Below are positions 1 through 8,712 of a stretch of 34,280 bases of DNA, piece after piece. Under the pieces are notes generated by a model. The model made no database searches. It was not told where the DNA came from and saw only the letters and a program-made list of their open reading frames with translations. The position numbers were made by a program, and so were the translations under genes. Origin of the DNA: Treponema sp. (lineage in GTDB: Bacteria; Spirochaetota; Spirochaetia; Treponematales; Treponemataceae). The stretch is taken from assembly GCA_024689365.1 (NCBI GenBank), contig JAILDQ010000132.1:1-34280 (forward strand). The letters are read 5' to 3'. Numbering within the stretch: the stretch's first letter is position 1; each line of letters opens with the position of its first letter.

Positions 1-153
1 TTCTTTAAAATCGCCGGCCGTCCGGACATGGAAAATTTTTGGCGGGGAATTTTATCGCGCGCAAGCCTTTCGGAAAGCGAGGCCAAATACATAGAAAAAA
101 CATTCACCAAAATGGCGGGCCTCGCGTCAAGAAACAATCAATCTAAAAGCTGA
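1..153 (+). CDS. 3' end of a CDS, possibly TrmJ/SpoU-type RNA methyltransferase C-terminus (partial)
   Basis: Open frame from window start ending at TGA 151-153; translation FFKIAGRPDMENFWRGILSRASLSESEAKYIEKTFTKMAGLASRNNQSKS resembles the C-terminal tail of TrmJ-like proteins (…WR.IL.RA.LSE.E…). Convergent overlap with the 143..1324 gene. Confidence 0.4.
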   Translation, partial: FFKIAGRPDMENFWRGILSRASLSESEAKYIEKTFTKMAGLASRNNQSKS

Positions 154-1324
154 TGGCGTCTTCGTCAATCACGCAAGAGTTGCGGGAAAGAATCGCAGCC
201 CGCCTGATGCAAGCCTTAAATTGCCTGAAATTTCCAGGCCATTCGTAACCAATCATTTTTTCAAGCGCCTTCCCTGTTATGCTGAAAGACATGTCCCACT
301 TTCTTTTTATTTCCTCCAATTCATAAGTCACCAAAAGCGGAAAGTCTTCCACCCTTTCTCGCAAGGCTGGCACTTCGATTGGAAAGTCAACGATTCGCCA
401 ATACAAGTCTTCGCGGAAAAGTTTCTTCTTTACCAACAAGTTCAAGTTCGCGTTTGTGGCGAATATAAGGCGGACGTCGCTTTGAAATTCTTCGTCAGAA
501 CCGACTGGCCTAAAGAGTCCTGTTTCTATGACACGCAAAAGCTTTGCCTGGCATTCAAGCGAAAGCTCGGCGATTTCGTCCATGAACAAAGTTCCCTTGT
601 CGGCTTTTTTAAAAAGGCCTTCCCTGTCGCGGGCGTCGGTAAAGGCTCCTTTAACGTTCCCGAACAAAATGCTTTCAAACAATTCTCTGTTGCCGTTTGC
701 CATGTTGGCGATTACAAAGGATTCTTTTTTTCTGAGCGAAAGGTCGTGCGCGATTTTTGCCGTCAAAGTTTTTCCAGTTCCGCTTTCTCCAAAAAAAACT
801 ATCGGAGTGTCCGTGTCGGCCACCATCAAAAGCTTTCGTTTTATTTCATTAACTTTTTGGCAGGAACCGAGCAGGCGGGAAAATTCAGGAATTCTGTCAA
901 GAGCCTCGTTTTCGTTTTTATTGAAGCGGCGCTCGGTTTTCTCTTCGGAAGGGCACTCTTCCAAAGCCTTATTAAAGAACAAAAGAAAATTGCTTTTTGT
1001 AAACGGATAAGGGATGCTTTTTGCATGCTCGGAAAAATTTTTAAAGTAATCGGGAATTTCGGAAAGAGCCGTAAGAATAAAAATTCTGTCTTTGTAAAGC
1101 TCGCAAATCAACCGCCAACAGCCGCCCGTCTTTTCTTTGAATGCCGTGGGCGTGTCTATGAAAATGTAATCGTATTCATTCGGCTTTCTTAACAACTCAG
1201 AGACTTGAGTCGCAAGGAACAAACTCAATTTCACTTCTTCTTCAAAGACGCATTCAAAGAAAAGCAAAATATCGTTGTCGGAAGCGACTACAGCAAACGA
1301 GGCATTGTTGATTTTTGAAAGCAT
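143..1324 (-). CDS. Sigma-54 activator-like AAA+ protein (response-regulator-like N-terminus, no C-terminal HTH)
   Basis: Walker A GESGTGKT, GAFTDA loop, Walker B GTLFMDE, REDLYWRI arginine-finger region, WPGNFRQF; degenerate receiver-like N-terminus (YDYIFIDTP…); ends about 20 aa after the AAA+ domain. Confidence 0.88.
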   Translation of the reverse strand: MLSKINNASFAVVASDNDILLFFECVFEEEVKLSLFLATQVSELLRKPNEYDYIFIDTPTAFKEKTGGCWRLICELYKDRIFILTALSEIPDYFKNFSEHAKSIPYPFTKSNFLLFFNKALEECPSEEKTERRFNKNENEALDRIPEFSRLLGSCQKVNEIKRKLLMVADTDTPIVFFGESGTGKTLTAKIAHDLSLRKKESFVIANMANGNRELFESILFGNVKGAFTDARDREGLFKKADKGTLFMDEIAELSLECQAKLLRVIETGLFRPVGSDEEFQSDVRLIFATNANLNLLVKKKLFREDLYWRIVDFPIEVPALRERVEDFPLLVTYELEEIKRKWDMSFSITGKALEKMIGYEWPGNFRQFKACIRRAAILSRNSCVIDEDAISF

Positions 1325-1330
1325 AAAAAA

Positions 1331-2068
1331 TTACTTTTTGAAAATTCTGTGCCAGACAAGCAATAGTTTAAAGTATAAATATGGAAAAAGCAAGAAAATT
1401 TTCAGAGGATTTCTCAATATCTCGCTCCAAATTTCCCGGCCGGCGTTAAAGGTTGATTCGCGCACTCGGTGAACTTGGTCGCTGAAAATTCCAATCGCGT
1501 CGCGGTAGTAAATAAAGACGCTGGAAGAAAATCTGTTGCGGCGATTGTAGGGCCAACAATCCTTTTCCTTGATTCCTTCGCTGAGCAAAACCAAGGAGGG
1601 CGACGCTTTGTAAATTGCTTGAATGATGTCGTCTTCCTGAGTCTTTGGATAGTAGCCTACATAACGGCCTACGACATGCAAATTAGGGAAAGTTTTCATA
1701 ACGTTTCCGATTGACTTTTGAAGGGATTTTTTTCTTCCGCCCAAAACATAAAAGCTTCTGTAATGCGTGTCCAAAATCGTAAGAATGTGAATCAAGGCGC
1801 TAAAGGGATTGTATCGTTCAGGAATCTCGCGCTTTAAAAAAGCCGCGGCCTTTATAATGCTTTTTGAAATCGGAAGCACAAGGTCCGCGTTTTTCACGCA
1901 CTCGGAAAAAGTGTTTTTTCCGCGCGCCTTTAAAAGCCCCCAGACAGAAAGGAAAACGATTTGCTTTGTGCCCGGCTTCGCCAAAAGCTCAAGAATTTCG
2001 CTCTCAAGATTTTCAGGGCGGCAAACGTCAACGCCAACTCCAACTATGTCAACTCTTTCAATCGCCAT
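1331..2068 (-). CDS. WecG/TagA/CpsF-family glycosyltransferase-like protein
   Basis: ADLVLP segment, YVLGG, and GYYP…IIQAIYKASPSLVLLSEG layout typical of the WecG/TagA fold; C-terminal hydrophobic/basic tail. Confidence 0.75.
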   Translation of the reverse strand: MAIERVDIVGVGVDVCRPENLESEILELLAKPGTKQIVFLSVWGLLKARGKNTFSECVKNADLVLPISKSIIKAAAFLKREIPERYNPFSALIHILTILDTHYRSFYVLGGRKKSLQKSIGNVMKTFPNLHVVGRYVGYYPKTQEDDIIQAIYKASPSLVLLSEGIKEKDCWPYNRRNRFSSSVFIYYRDAIGIFSDQVHRVRESTFNAGREIWSEILRNPLKIFLLFPYLYFKLLLVWHRIFKK

Positions 2069-2082
2069 TTTTTCCTCCCAAA

Positions 2083-2889
2083 CTAATTGTCCAAAGCGCT
2101 TTGGATTGCCGCAGCGGCGTACAAAGCGGCGGTTTCACAACGCAAAATATTAGTGTTAAAATGAACGGCCTTAAAGCCGCGCGACAAAAGCTCTTCAAAT
2201 TCCGCGGGACTTATTCCGCCTTCTGAGCCGATTGCAAAAACGCAAGCGCGAGGTTTTGTTGAAGCCGAAAAAAGCGCGTCGGAAAGCGGAAGAGTTTTTT
2301 GGTTCCGTTCGTACAAAACAATTTTGGCGACGGAATTTTCTTCCTGACCAAGATTTTTTTCTTGGCAAAAAAAATCCGGCCCTTCAATCAAATCCAAGGC
2401 GGCCGAAAGTTTTCGCGGCTCAAAAATTTTCGTTTCAAGCAAGGAACCGCTTTGTTGGCGGGCCTCGCGAATTATCTTTTCAAAGCGCTCGCCTTTTTGC
2501 AAGGGCTTTTCGGAACCCGCTTGCGTGTACTCTCCGATTACAGGGATTATGTTGGCGATTCCGCATTCAGTCGCTTGGCGGACAATCAATTCCATTTTTT
2601 GCGGTTTTGGAATGAATTGCAAAAGCGTGTAAAAGGCGCGGCCGTTTTGCGCTTGCGAACTTTCTTGGCCGCCTGTCTCTTGCGATTGGCAAATTTGAAT
2701 CACGATTTTTTTCGCCGCGTCGTCCGCCTTGCAAAGAGTGGCCTCTTGCGAAAGTCCGCCAGGAAGCGAAAGAGTTATCATGTCGCCAACCGAAAGGCGC
2801 AAAACTTTTCTTAAATAATGAAAGTCTTTTCCGCTTATTTCCAAGAGGCCTTTTGAATCTGGCAAAGAGGAACAAACAAATTGTCTCAT
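2083..2889 (-). CDS. rsmE: 16S rRNA (uracil1498-N3)-methyltransferase
   Basis: FHYLRKVLRLSVGD N-terminus; QFIPKPQKMELIVRQATECGI; IGSEGGISPAEFE; LRCETAALYAAAAIQ: RsmE/SPOUT signature. Confidence 0.93.
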   Translation of the reverse strand: MRQFVCSSLPDSKGLLEISGKDFHYLRKVLRLSVGDMITLSLPGGLSQEATLCKADDAAKKIVIQICQSQETGGQESSQAQNGRAFYTLLQFIPKPQKMELIVRQATECGIANIIPVIGEYTQAGSEKPLQKGERFEKIIREARQQSGSLLETKIFEPRKLSAALDLIEGPDFFCQEKNLGQEENSVAKIVLYERNQKTLPLSDALFSASTKPRACVFAIGSEGGISPAEFEELLSRGFKAVHFNTNILRCETAALYAAAAIQSALDN

Positions 2890-4394
2890 TATTTCTTTTG
2901 TTCAGGCGCTTCTTGCTCGGCTTTGGCTTCCGCCTCTTCTTGCAATTCTTTTAAGGTCTTTGTGCTTTTTACTAGCGTCTTAAAATCGCCTTGGTCAAGA
3001 ACCTTCATCGCTTCAACAAGCTGAACGTCAAAATCCAAATCGTAAAGGACAGGATCCTTTGTCCTTCCAACTTCTATTCTTACCAAACGGCGGAGCAAGC
3101 GCGCGTCCAAGTCGTAATCTTTTTGCAAAAGGTTTGCGTATGAGGCGATGTCATTTTCCGTCATGTTTGGATGCTCCTCGACGTATTTTCTAATCACATC
3201 GTCTTCGCCCAATTTTAGGAAAGCCTTTGTCTGCTCTTCAGTGTACTCTGGGCTGAGCGCGATTTCCTTGTCCGGCGGAATTCCGATTTTGTCAATGTTC
3301 GTGTCGCTTGGCGTGTAGTATCTTGCCATCGTGACTTTGATTCCGTCTTCGTGCTTCAAGGTCATCACTTGCTGAACGCTTCCCTTTCCGTAAGTGCGCT
3401 CGCCGACCAAATAAGCCAAGTGGTTGTCCTTTAAGGCGCCGCTCAAAATTTCGGACGCGCTGGCCGAGCCCTTGTTTATCAAAACCACAATCGGCATGTC
3501 TTTGACAATCGTGTTGTCCGGGCTTGCGTTCATTGAGCGCGTTTCGTAGGACAAGCGGCTTTTTGTGCTTACAATAGGCCCTTCGTCAATGAAGAAGTCT
3601 CCGATTTTCGCGGCGCTGTCCAAAAGTCCGCCGGGATTGTTTCGCAAATCGATTATAAGGCCCGAACATTTTTTTTCTTTAAATGAATCGATGGCCTCGT
3701 ACGCGCGGGGAACTGTGTCGGGAGTGAACTGAATCAGCTTCATGTAACCGTAAAGATTTTTTCCGCTTTGAATCGTTCCAAATTCAACTGTTGGAACTTC
3801 AATCAAATCGCGAATCAATGTTCTTTTAAATGTGACGCTCTTTCCGCGAAGAACGGTGACTTCTACGCCTTCGCCTTTTGGTCCGCGCAATTTTGAAAGA
3901 ACGGTTTCCATCGACATTTCGGGAGTGGGCTCGCCGTTGATTTCTATCAATTTGTCGCCCGCTTGAATTCCAGCCTTGTAGCCGGGAGTTCCTTCGATTG
4001 GAGAAATTACGTCAACGTAAGCCGGATTGTCGGCGGAATTTTCGTTGCGCTTTGAGATTGAAAGGCCCACTCCGTAAAAGGCGCCTTCGGTGGTGTCGTT
4101 CAAAGAGCGCATGTCCTTTGAGTCAAGGTAAACGGTGTAAGGGTCGCCCAGCGACTTCATCATTCCGTCAAGGGCGCCCTTGTACAAAGTTTCGGGATCA
4201 ACCTCTTCGACAAAACGGCTTTGCAGTGTGTAGAAAATCTGCGCTATAGTCCGAATGTATTCACTTGAATCAGCGGCGGAATTTTTTTGTCCGCTCTCGG
4301 CGTAACACTTTGACACGGAAAAGCCCGACACAAAAAAACACAGGGCGAAAAGCGCCGCGCGAAATATTTTTAACTTAGACGAATGCAAGTTCAT
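2889..4394 (-). CDS. ctpA: S41 family carboxy-terminal processing protease
   Basis: Signal peptide, PDZ (GVGLSI…GTPGYKAGIQAGDKLIEING), LIIDLRNNPGGLLDSA, NKGSASASEILSGALKD, GERTYGKGSVQ. Stop overlaps the rsmE start by 1 nt (TAATG). Confidence 0.93.
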   Translation of the reverse strand: MNLHSSKLKIFRAALFALCFFVSGFSVSKCYAESGQKNSAADSSEYIRTIAQIFYTLQSRFVEEVDPETLYKGALDGMMKSLGDPYTVYLDSKDMRSLNDTTEGAFYGVGLSISKRNENSADNPAYVDVISPIEGTPGYKAGIQAGDKLIEINGEPTPEMSMETVLSKLRGPKGEGVEVTVLRGKSVTFKRTLIRDLIEVPTVEFGTIQSGKNLYGYMKLIQFTPDTVPRAYEAIDSFKEKKCSGLIIDLRNNPGGLLDSAAKIGDFFIDEGPIVSTKSRLSYETRSMNASPDNTIVKDMPIVVLINKGSASASEILSGALKDNHLAYLVGERTYGKGSVQQVMTLKHEDGIKVTMARYYTPSDTNIDKIGIPPDKEIALSPEYTEEQTKAFLKLGEDDVIRKYVEEHPNMTENDIASYANLLQKDYDLDARLLRRLVRIEVGRTKDPVLYDLDFDVQLVEAMKVLDQGDFKTLVKSTKTLKELQEEAEAKAEQEAPEQKK

Positions 4395-4402
4395 AATATT
4401 AA

Positions 4403-4431
4403 ATTATACGCCTAAAGCGCGGAATTTTCAA
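4403..4431 (-). promoter_or_regulatory. Sigma70-type promoter for ctpA
   Basis: Minus strand TTGAAA (4431-4426), 17-bp spacer, TATAAT (4408-4403); 8 nt before the ATG. Confidence 0.6.
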
Positions 4432-4486
4432 GAGCAAGGCTTGGCTCTCGCTTGCGAAAAGCGCGCATATGCGCTACTATAATAGA

Positions 4487-5635
4487 ATGCAAATAATTCC
4501 TGTTGCGAGCGGAAAAGGCGGCGTTGGAAAAAGCCTTTTGTCCGCAAACTTGGCCATAGCGCTTGGACAAGCCGGAAAGCGAGTTGTGCTTGCCGACCTT
4601 GACTTGGGCGCGTCGAACCTCCATCTTGTACTCGGACAACCAAGCCCAAAGCACGGCTTGGGAACTTGGCTTTTGGGAAACGGCAATTTCGCCGACATCA
4701 TTCAACCGACAGAATACGAAAACCTGAGCTTTATCGCGGGCGACTCGGAGATTCCAGGCTTGACGGCGCTCAAAGCCCCGCAACGCTCAAAGATAATCAA
4801 AAACTTCAAGAACATTGACTGCGATTATTTAATCATAGACTTGGGAGCGGGAACCCACCAAATCATCTTGGACTTGTTCTTGCTTTCTCCGCAGGGAATC
4901 GTTGTTTCCGCGCCGGCTGTAACGGCGACATTGAACGCATATTTGTTTTTGAAGAACGCGGTTTTCCGCTTGATGAATTCAACTTTTAAAACTTCAAGCG
5001 CGGCGGCCAAATGGTTCCGCGAGTTAAAGAAAAGTTCGTCCGCGATGCAAAAGCTTTACATTCCGCAAATGATGCAAGAGCTTGTCAAGGTTGACCCTAA
5101 AAATTCAGAAGCGGTAATGCGAAACCTAAAAATTTTCCGTCCCCGCCTTGTGATGAACATGATTGACGATCCAAAGGACGCGGACAAGGCGCTTAGAATT
5201 CGCCGCTCTTGCAAAGAGTATTTGGGAATCGACCTTGAACATATGGGCGTTCTTTACCGAGACTCTTTGGAAGACAAGGCGCTCGCGTCAAGGCTTCCAA
5301 TCGTAATCTACAAGCCGCAAAACATTTTGTCGCAGGCGATTTATCGCATTGCGGAAAAAATTCTTTCAAGCGAAACGCTGCGCTTTGGCGACGAGTTTGA
5401 GCCGCCTGCCGACAACGTGAACAATTCGTTTGACGTTGCAACGGAAGAGGCCGCCGAAGACTTTGAGGCAAAGATGGCGGGCCTTCAGGACTTGCTCGGA
5501 AGCGGCGCCTTGACCGAAGGCGAATTGATAGAAACAATCAAAACCCTTTCATACGAATTGACTCAAGTTAGAAAAGAAAACACTTTGCTAAAGTCAAAGT
5601 TGGTCAAAGCGGCCAACCAAGGATTTAAAGTTTAA
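4487..5635 (+). CDS. MinD/ParA-like P-loop ATPase with C-terminal extension
   Basis: Deviant Walker A GKGGVGKSLLSANLAIALGQ, DLDLGASNLH, DYLIIDLGAGTH. Start moved from 4469 to the ATG at 4487 (MQIIPVASGKGG). Long C-terminal tail ending in a coiled-coil-like segment. Confidence 0.88.
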   Translation: MQIIPVASGKGGVGKSLLSANLAIALGQAGKRVVLADLDLGASNLHLVLGQPSPKHGLGTWLLGNGNFADIIQPTEYENLSFIAGDSEIPGLTALKAPQRSKIIKNFKNIDCDYLIIDLGAGTHQIILDLFLLSPQGIVVSAPAVTATLNAYLFLKNAVFRLMNSTFKTSSAAAKWFRELKKSSSAMQKLYIPQMMQELVKVDPKNSEAVMRNLKIFRPRLVMNMIDDPKDADKALRIRRSCKEYLGIDLEHMGVLYRDSLEDKALASRLPIVIYKPQNILSQAIYRIAEKILSSETLRFGDEFEPPADNVNNSFDVATEEAAEDFEAKMAGLQDLLGSGALTEGELIETIKTLSYELTQVRKENTLLKSKLVKAANQGFKV

Positions 5636-5645
5636 GGAGAAGACA

Positions 5646-6626
5646 ATGAATGTCCTTTACATAAATTACCCGTCTTGGATTCATCCGGAGATTTTCCCAG
5701 GCGTTCCATTTTTGGGCCTTTTGCGCTGGTACGGAATGATGTACCTTTTTGCCTTTGGATTCGCCTACATAGCGCTAAAAAAACAATTCAAGGAAGGGGC
5801 TTTGAATTCCCCGGACAAAAGCACTAGCGAAGACGATTTGATCAGCTTCATCGCCACAGGAATCATTTTCCTTTTGCTCGGCGCGCGCATTTTTTCAACC
5901 TTGATTTACGACACAAGCGGAAAATACTTGCAAAAGCCCTGGCTCATTTTTTGGCCCTTTGACGCAAGCGGACGTTGGACAGGCCTTCAAGGAATGTCAT
6001 ATCACGGCGGCGCGATTGGCGGAACCTTTGGAATGTGGGTTTGGTGCAAAATGCGAAAACGCCCTTACCTAAAGTGGACAGACGCGATGTGCACAGCGAT
6101 TCCCTTGGGCTACACTTTTGGCCGCATCGGAAACTTCCTTAACGGAGAGCTTTACGGCCGAATCACCAAAATGCCTTGGGGAATGGTTTTTCCGGACGCA
6201 GAGCGTTTTTCTTCATCAATCGAATGGGTGAAGAATTTTGCCGCGGACATTGGAATGGAAATTCTTCCAAACACTTTGGTAAACTTGCCGCGCCATCCAA
6301 GCCAGCTTTACGAATCCTTCTTTGAGGGAATCGTATTGTTCGCGATTTTGTGGTTCTTGCGAAAGAAAAAGCCCTTTGACGGATTCTTGTCCGGCTTGTA
6401 TTTGGCCGGCTACGGAGTGTTCCGCTTTGCCTTGGAATATTTTAGAATGCCGGATTCAGACTTGGGCTTTAGAATTTCCAGCGACCCGGCCGCGTCAATC
6501 AGCCAAAACACTTCCCTTTTGAACATCTCGACCGGCCAAATATTGTGCTTCCTAATGATTTTGGCGGGAAGCGGAATCATCATCGGCGCCGGAATCGCCT
6601 CAAAGTTAAAAAAGCAAAAAGCGTAA
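5646..6626 (+). CDS. lgt: Prolipoprotein diacylglyceryl transferase
   Basis: Multi-TM; GLLRWYGMMYLFAF, GMSYHGGAIGG, GYTFGRIGNFLNGELYGR, PRHPSQLYESFFEG: Lgt motifs. RBS aaggaga upstream. Confidence 0.95.
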   Translation: MNVLYINYPSWIHPEIFPGVPFLGLLRWYGMMYLFAFGFAYIALKKQFKEGALNSPDKSTSEDDLISFIATGIIFLLLGARIFSTLIYDTSGKYLQKPWLIFWPFDASGRWTGLQGMSYHGGAIGGTFGMWVWCKMRKRPYLKWTDAMCTAIPLGYTFGRIGNFLNGELYGRITKMPWGMVFPDAERFSSSIEWVKNFAADIGMEILPNTLVNLPRHPSQLYESFFEGIVLFAILWFLRKKKPFDGFLSGLYLAGYGVFRFALEYFRMPDSDLGFRISSDPAASISQNTSLLNISTGQILCFLMILAGSGIIIGAGIASKLKKQKA

Positions 6627-6670
6627 ATCCTTTTTTGCCGCTCATTCAAAATCCTTTAGGTGAACGGCAA

Positions 6671-6706
6671 AAAAAAAAGGCTCGCCTGACGGCGAGCCTT
6701 TTTTTT
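6671..6706. terminator. Bidirectional intrinsic terminator between lgt and tkt
   Basis: A8-GGCTCGCC-TGAC-GGCGAGCC-T8 perfect inverted repeat. Confidence 0.92.
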
Positions 6707-6731
6707 GTTAAGCGCTATCGCTTGACAATTG

Positions 6732-8702
6732 CTATTTCTTCAAAACAGCGGCCAACTTTTCAGCGGTAAAGCCCAAGTGCTGGGCAACCTTGTTGGCGGG
6801 TCCTGACTCTCCAAAGCGGTTGATTGTGAACAAATCAGCGGCGCTTGTGGCGTAGCCTTCCCAGCCCTGGCTTACGCCGGCTTCGGCAACTACAACGCGC
6901 TTGGCTCCACCAATGAGCTTAGACTTTTCTTGGGCGCTCAAAGCGTCAAAGGCTGTCTTGTCCATTACAGAAACAACGCGAATCTTCTTTCCGCTCGTCA
7001 ATTTGGCGGCGGCAAGAGCCATGTTCACTTCGCTTCCTGTAGCCAAGATTGTGATGTCAGGAACAGCGGCTCCCTTCTGAACGATGTAGGCGCCGTTCTT
7101 CAAAGACTTCTTCCAGTTCTTGTCTTCCTTTTCGTAAACCGTAAGGTTTTGGCGCGTAAGGGCCAAGCAAACCGGATGGTCTTTTGAAGCCATAGCCAAT
7201 TCCCAAGCCGCGCAAGTTTCTTCCGGGTCGCCCGGTCGCAAAACGTGAACGTTTGGAATCGCGCGCAAGGCGGCCAATGTTTCGATCGGCTGGTGAGTCG
7301 GGCCGTCTTCTCCAACGTAAATTGAATCGTGTGTCAAAACATAAATTGTGTTCAAGCCCATCAAGGCCTGGATGCGCAAGTTTGGTCGCAAGTAATCGCT
7401 GAACACAAAGAATGTCGCGCAGAAGGGCCTGAGTCCTCCGTGCAAGTTGATTCCGGCGCAAACGGCGCTCATTCCAAACTCGCGGATGCCGAACTCGATT
7501 GTGCGGCCCTTCTGGTTTTGGAATGAATAAGTTCCGTCGTCATGCTTGAGGGCTGTCTTGTTCGGGCCCATCAAGTCGGCGCTTCCGCCAACCAAGTTCA
7601 AGTAGCGGTCGGCGATTGCGTTCAACATCTTTCCGCTTGAAGCGCGTGTGGCTTCGCTGTCGCCCACCTTGTATTTGGGAGCGGTAGACTTGCCTGTGGC
7701 TTTTCCGCTGAAGAAAGCGTCCCACATTTTGCGCAATTCAGGATTTTCCTTAGACCACGCTTCAAAGTCTTTTTTCCAATCTTCTTCCTTCTTTGCCCAA
7801 GCGGCTTTCTTGCTTTCAAAGTACTTGACGGCGTCCGGAGAAACATAGAAGTCCTGGTCAACAGGAATGCCAAGCTTTTTGCGGGCGGCGATGATTCCTT
7901 CGGCTCCAAGAGGAGCTCCGTGAACGTCGGCTGTTCCAGCCTTTGGAGCGCCCTTTCCGATTACGCTCTTGAGCATAATCAATGTCGGCTTGTCCTTGCA
8001 TTTTTTGGCTTCGGCAACCAAATCAACGATTTTCTTTACGTCGTACATGCTGCCTTTAAGAACCTGCCAGCCATAGGCTTCATAGCGCTTTGCGATGTTT
8101 TCGTCAAAGGCAATGTCTGTGTTTCCGTCAATGCTTATCTTGTTCTGGTCGTAGAACACGATAAGCTTTCCAAGCTTTAGGTGTCCGGCCAAGCTGCAGG
8201 CTTCGCTAGAAACGCCCTCTTCCAAACATCCTTCGCCAACCAATGAGTATGTGTAGTGGTCAACGATTTTGCGGCCCTTTGTGTTGAAGCGGGCGGCAAG
8301 CATGCTTTCGGCAATCGCCATTCCAACTGACATCGCGACGCCCTGTCCAAGGGGGCCGCTTGTGTTTTCAACGCCGTCTGTCTGGCCGTACTCCGGATGG
8401 CCCGGGCACTTAGATCCAACTTGGCGGAAATTCTTGATGTCCTTGAGGGCAACCTTATAGCCTGCCAAGTGCAAGATTGAATACAAAAGCATTGATCCGT
8501 GTCCCGCAGAAAGAACAAAGCGGTCACGGTCGGCCCACTTTGAATCGGCCGGATTGTGCTTTAAAATTTCGCCGTAAAGAACGGCTGCCAATTCCGCGGC
8601 TCCCAAAGGAAGTCCCGGGTGTCCTGAATTAGCCTTTTGAATGGCGTCCATCGAAAGCGCGCGAACAGACAAAGCCGCCGCCGCAATTCCCTTTTCGTTC
8701 AT
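6732..8702 (-). CDS. tkt: Transketolase
   Basis: ANSGHPGLPLGAAEL, GPLGQGVAMSVGMAIAE, VGEGCLEEGVSSEA, FYDQNKISIDG, GEDGPTHQPIE, LALTRQ. Start moved from 8777 to the ATG at 8702 (MNEKGIAAAAL…), since the longer ORF would overlap the upstream gene. Confidence 0.95.
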   Translation of the reverse strand: MNEKGIAAAALSVRALSMDAIQKANSGHPGLPLGAAELAAVLYGEILKHNPADSKWADRDRFVLSAGHGSMLLYSILHLAGYKVALKDIKNFRQVGSKCPGHPEYGQTDGVENTSGPLGQGVAMSVGMAIAESMLAARFNTKGRKIVDHYTYSLVGEGCLEEGVSSEACSLAGHLKLGKLIVFYDQNKISIDGNTDIAFDENIAKRYEAYGWQVLKGSMYDVKKIVDLVAEAKKCKDKPTLIMLKSVIGKGAPKAGTADVHGAPLGAEGIIAARKKLGIPVDQDFYVSPDAVKYFESKKAAWAKKEEDWKKDFEAWSKENPELRKMWDAFFSGKATGKSTAPKYKVGDSEATRASSGKMLNAIADRYLNLVGGSADLMGPNKTALKHDDGTYSFQNQKGRTIEFGIREFGMSAVCAGINLHGGLRPFCATFFVFSDYLRPNLRIQALMGLNTIYVLTHDSIYVGEDGPTHQPIETLAALRAIPNVHVLRPGDPEETCAAWELAMASKDHPVCLALTRQNLTVYEKEDKNWKKSLKNGAYIVQKGAAVPDITILATGSEVNMALAAAKLTSGKKIRVVSVMDKTAFDALSAQEKSKLIGGAKRVVVAEAGVSQGWEGYATSAADLFTINRFGESGPANKVAQHLGFTAEKLAAVLKK

Positions 8703-8712
8703 AAAGTCACCT

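Noticed and set aside
221-1192. 323-aa plus-strand ORF
   Set aside because: Fully antisense to the bEBP-like gene with clear family motifs; low-complexity F/S/K-rich shadow ORF.
6671-6706. lgt-tkt inverted repeat as a novel element
   Set aside because: Classic bidirectional intrinsic terminator between convergent genes.
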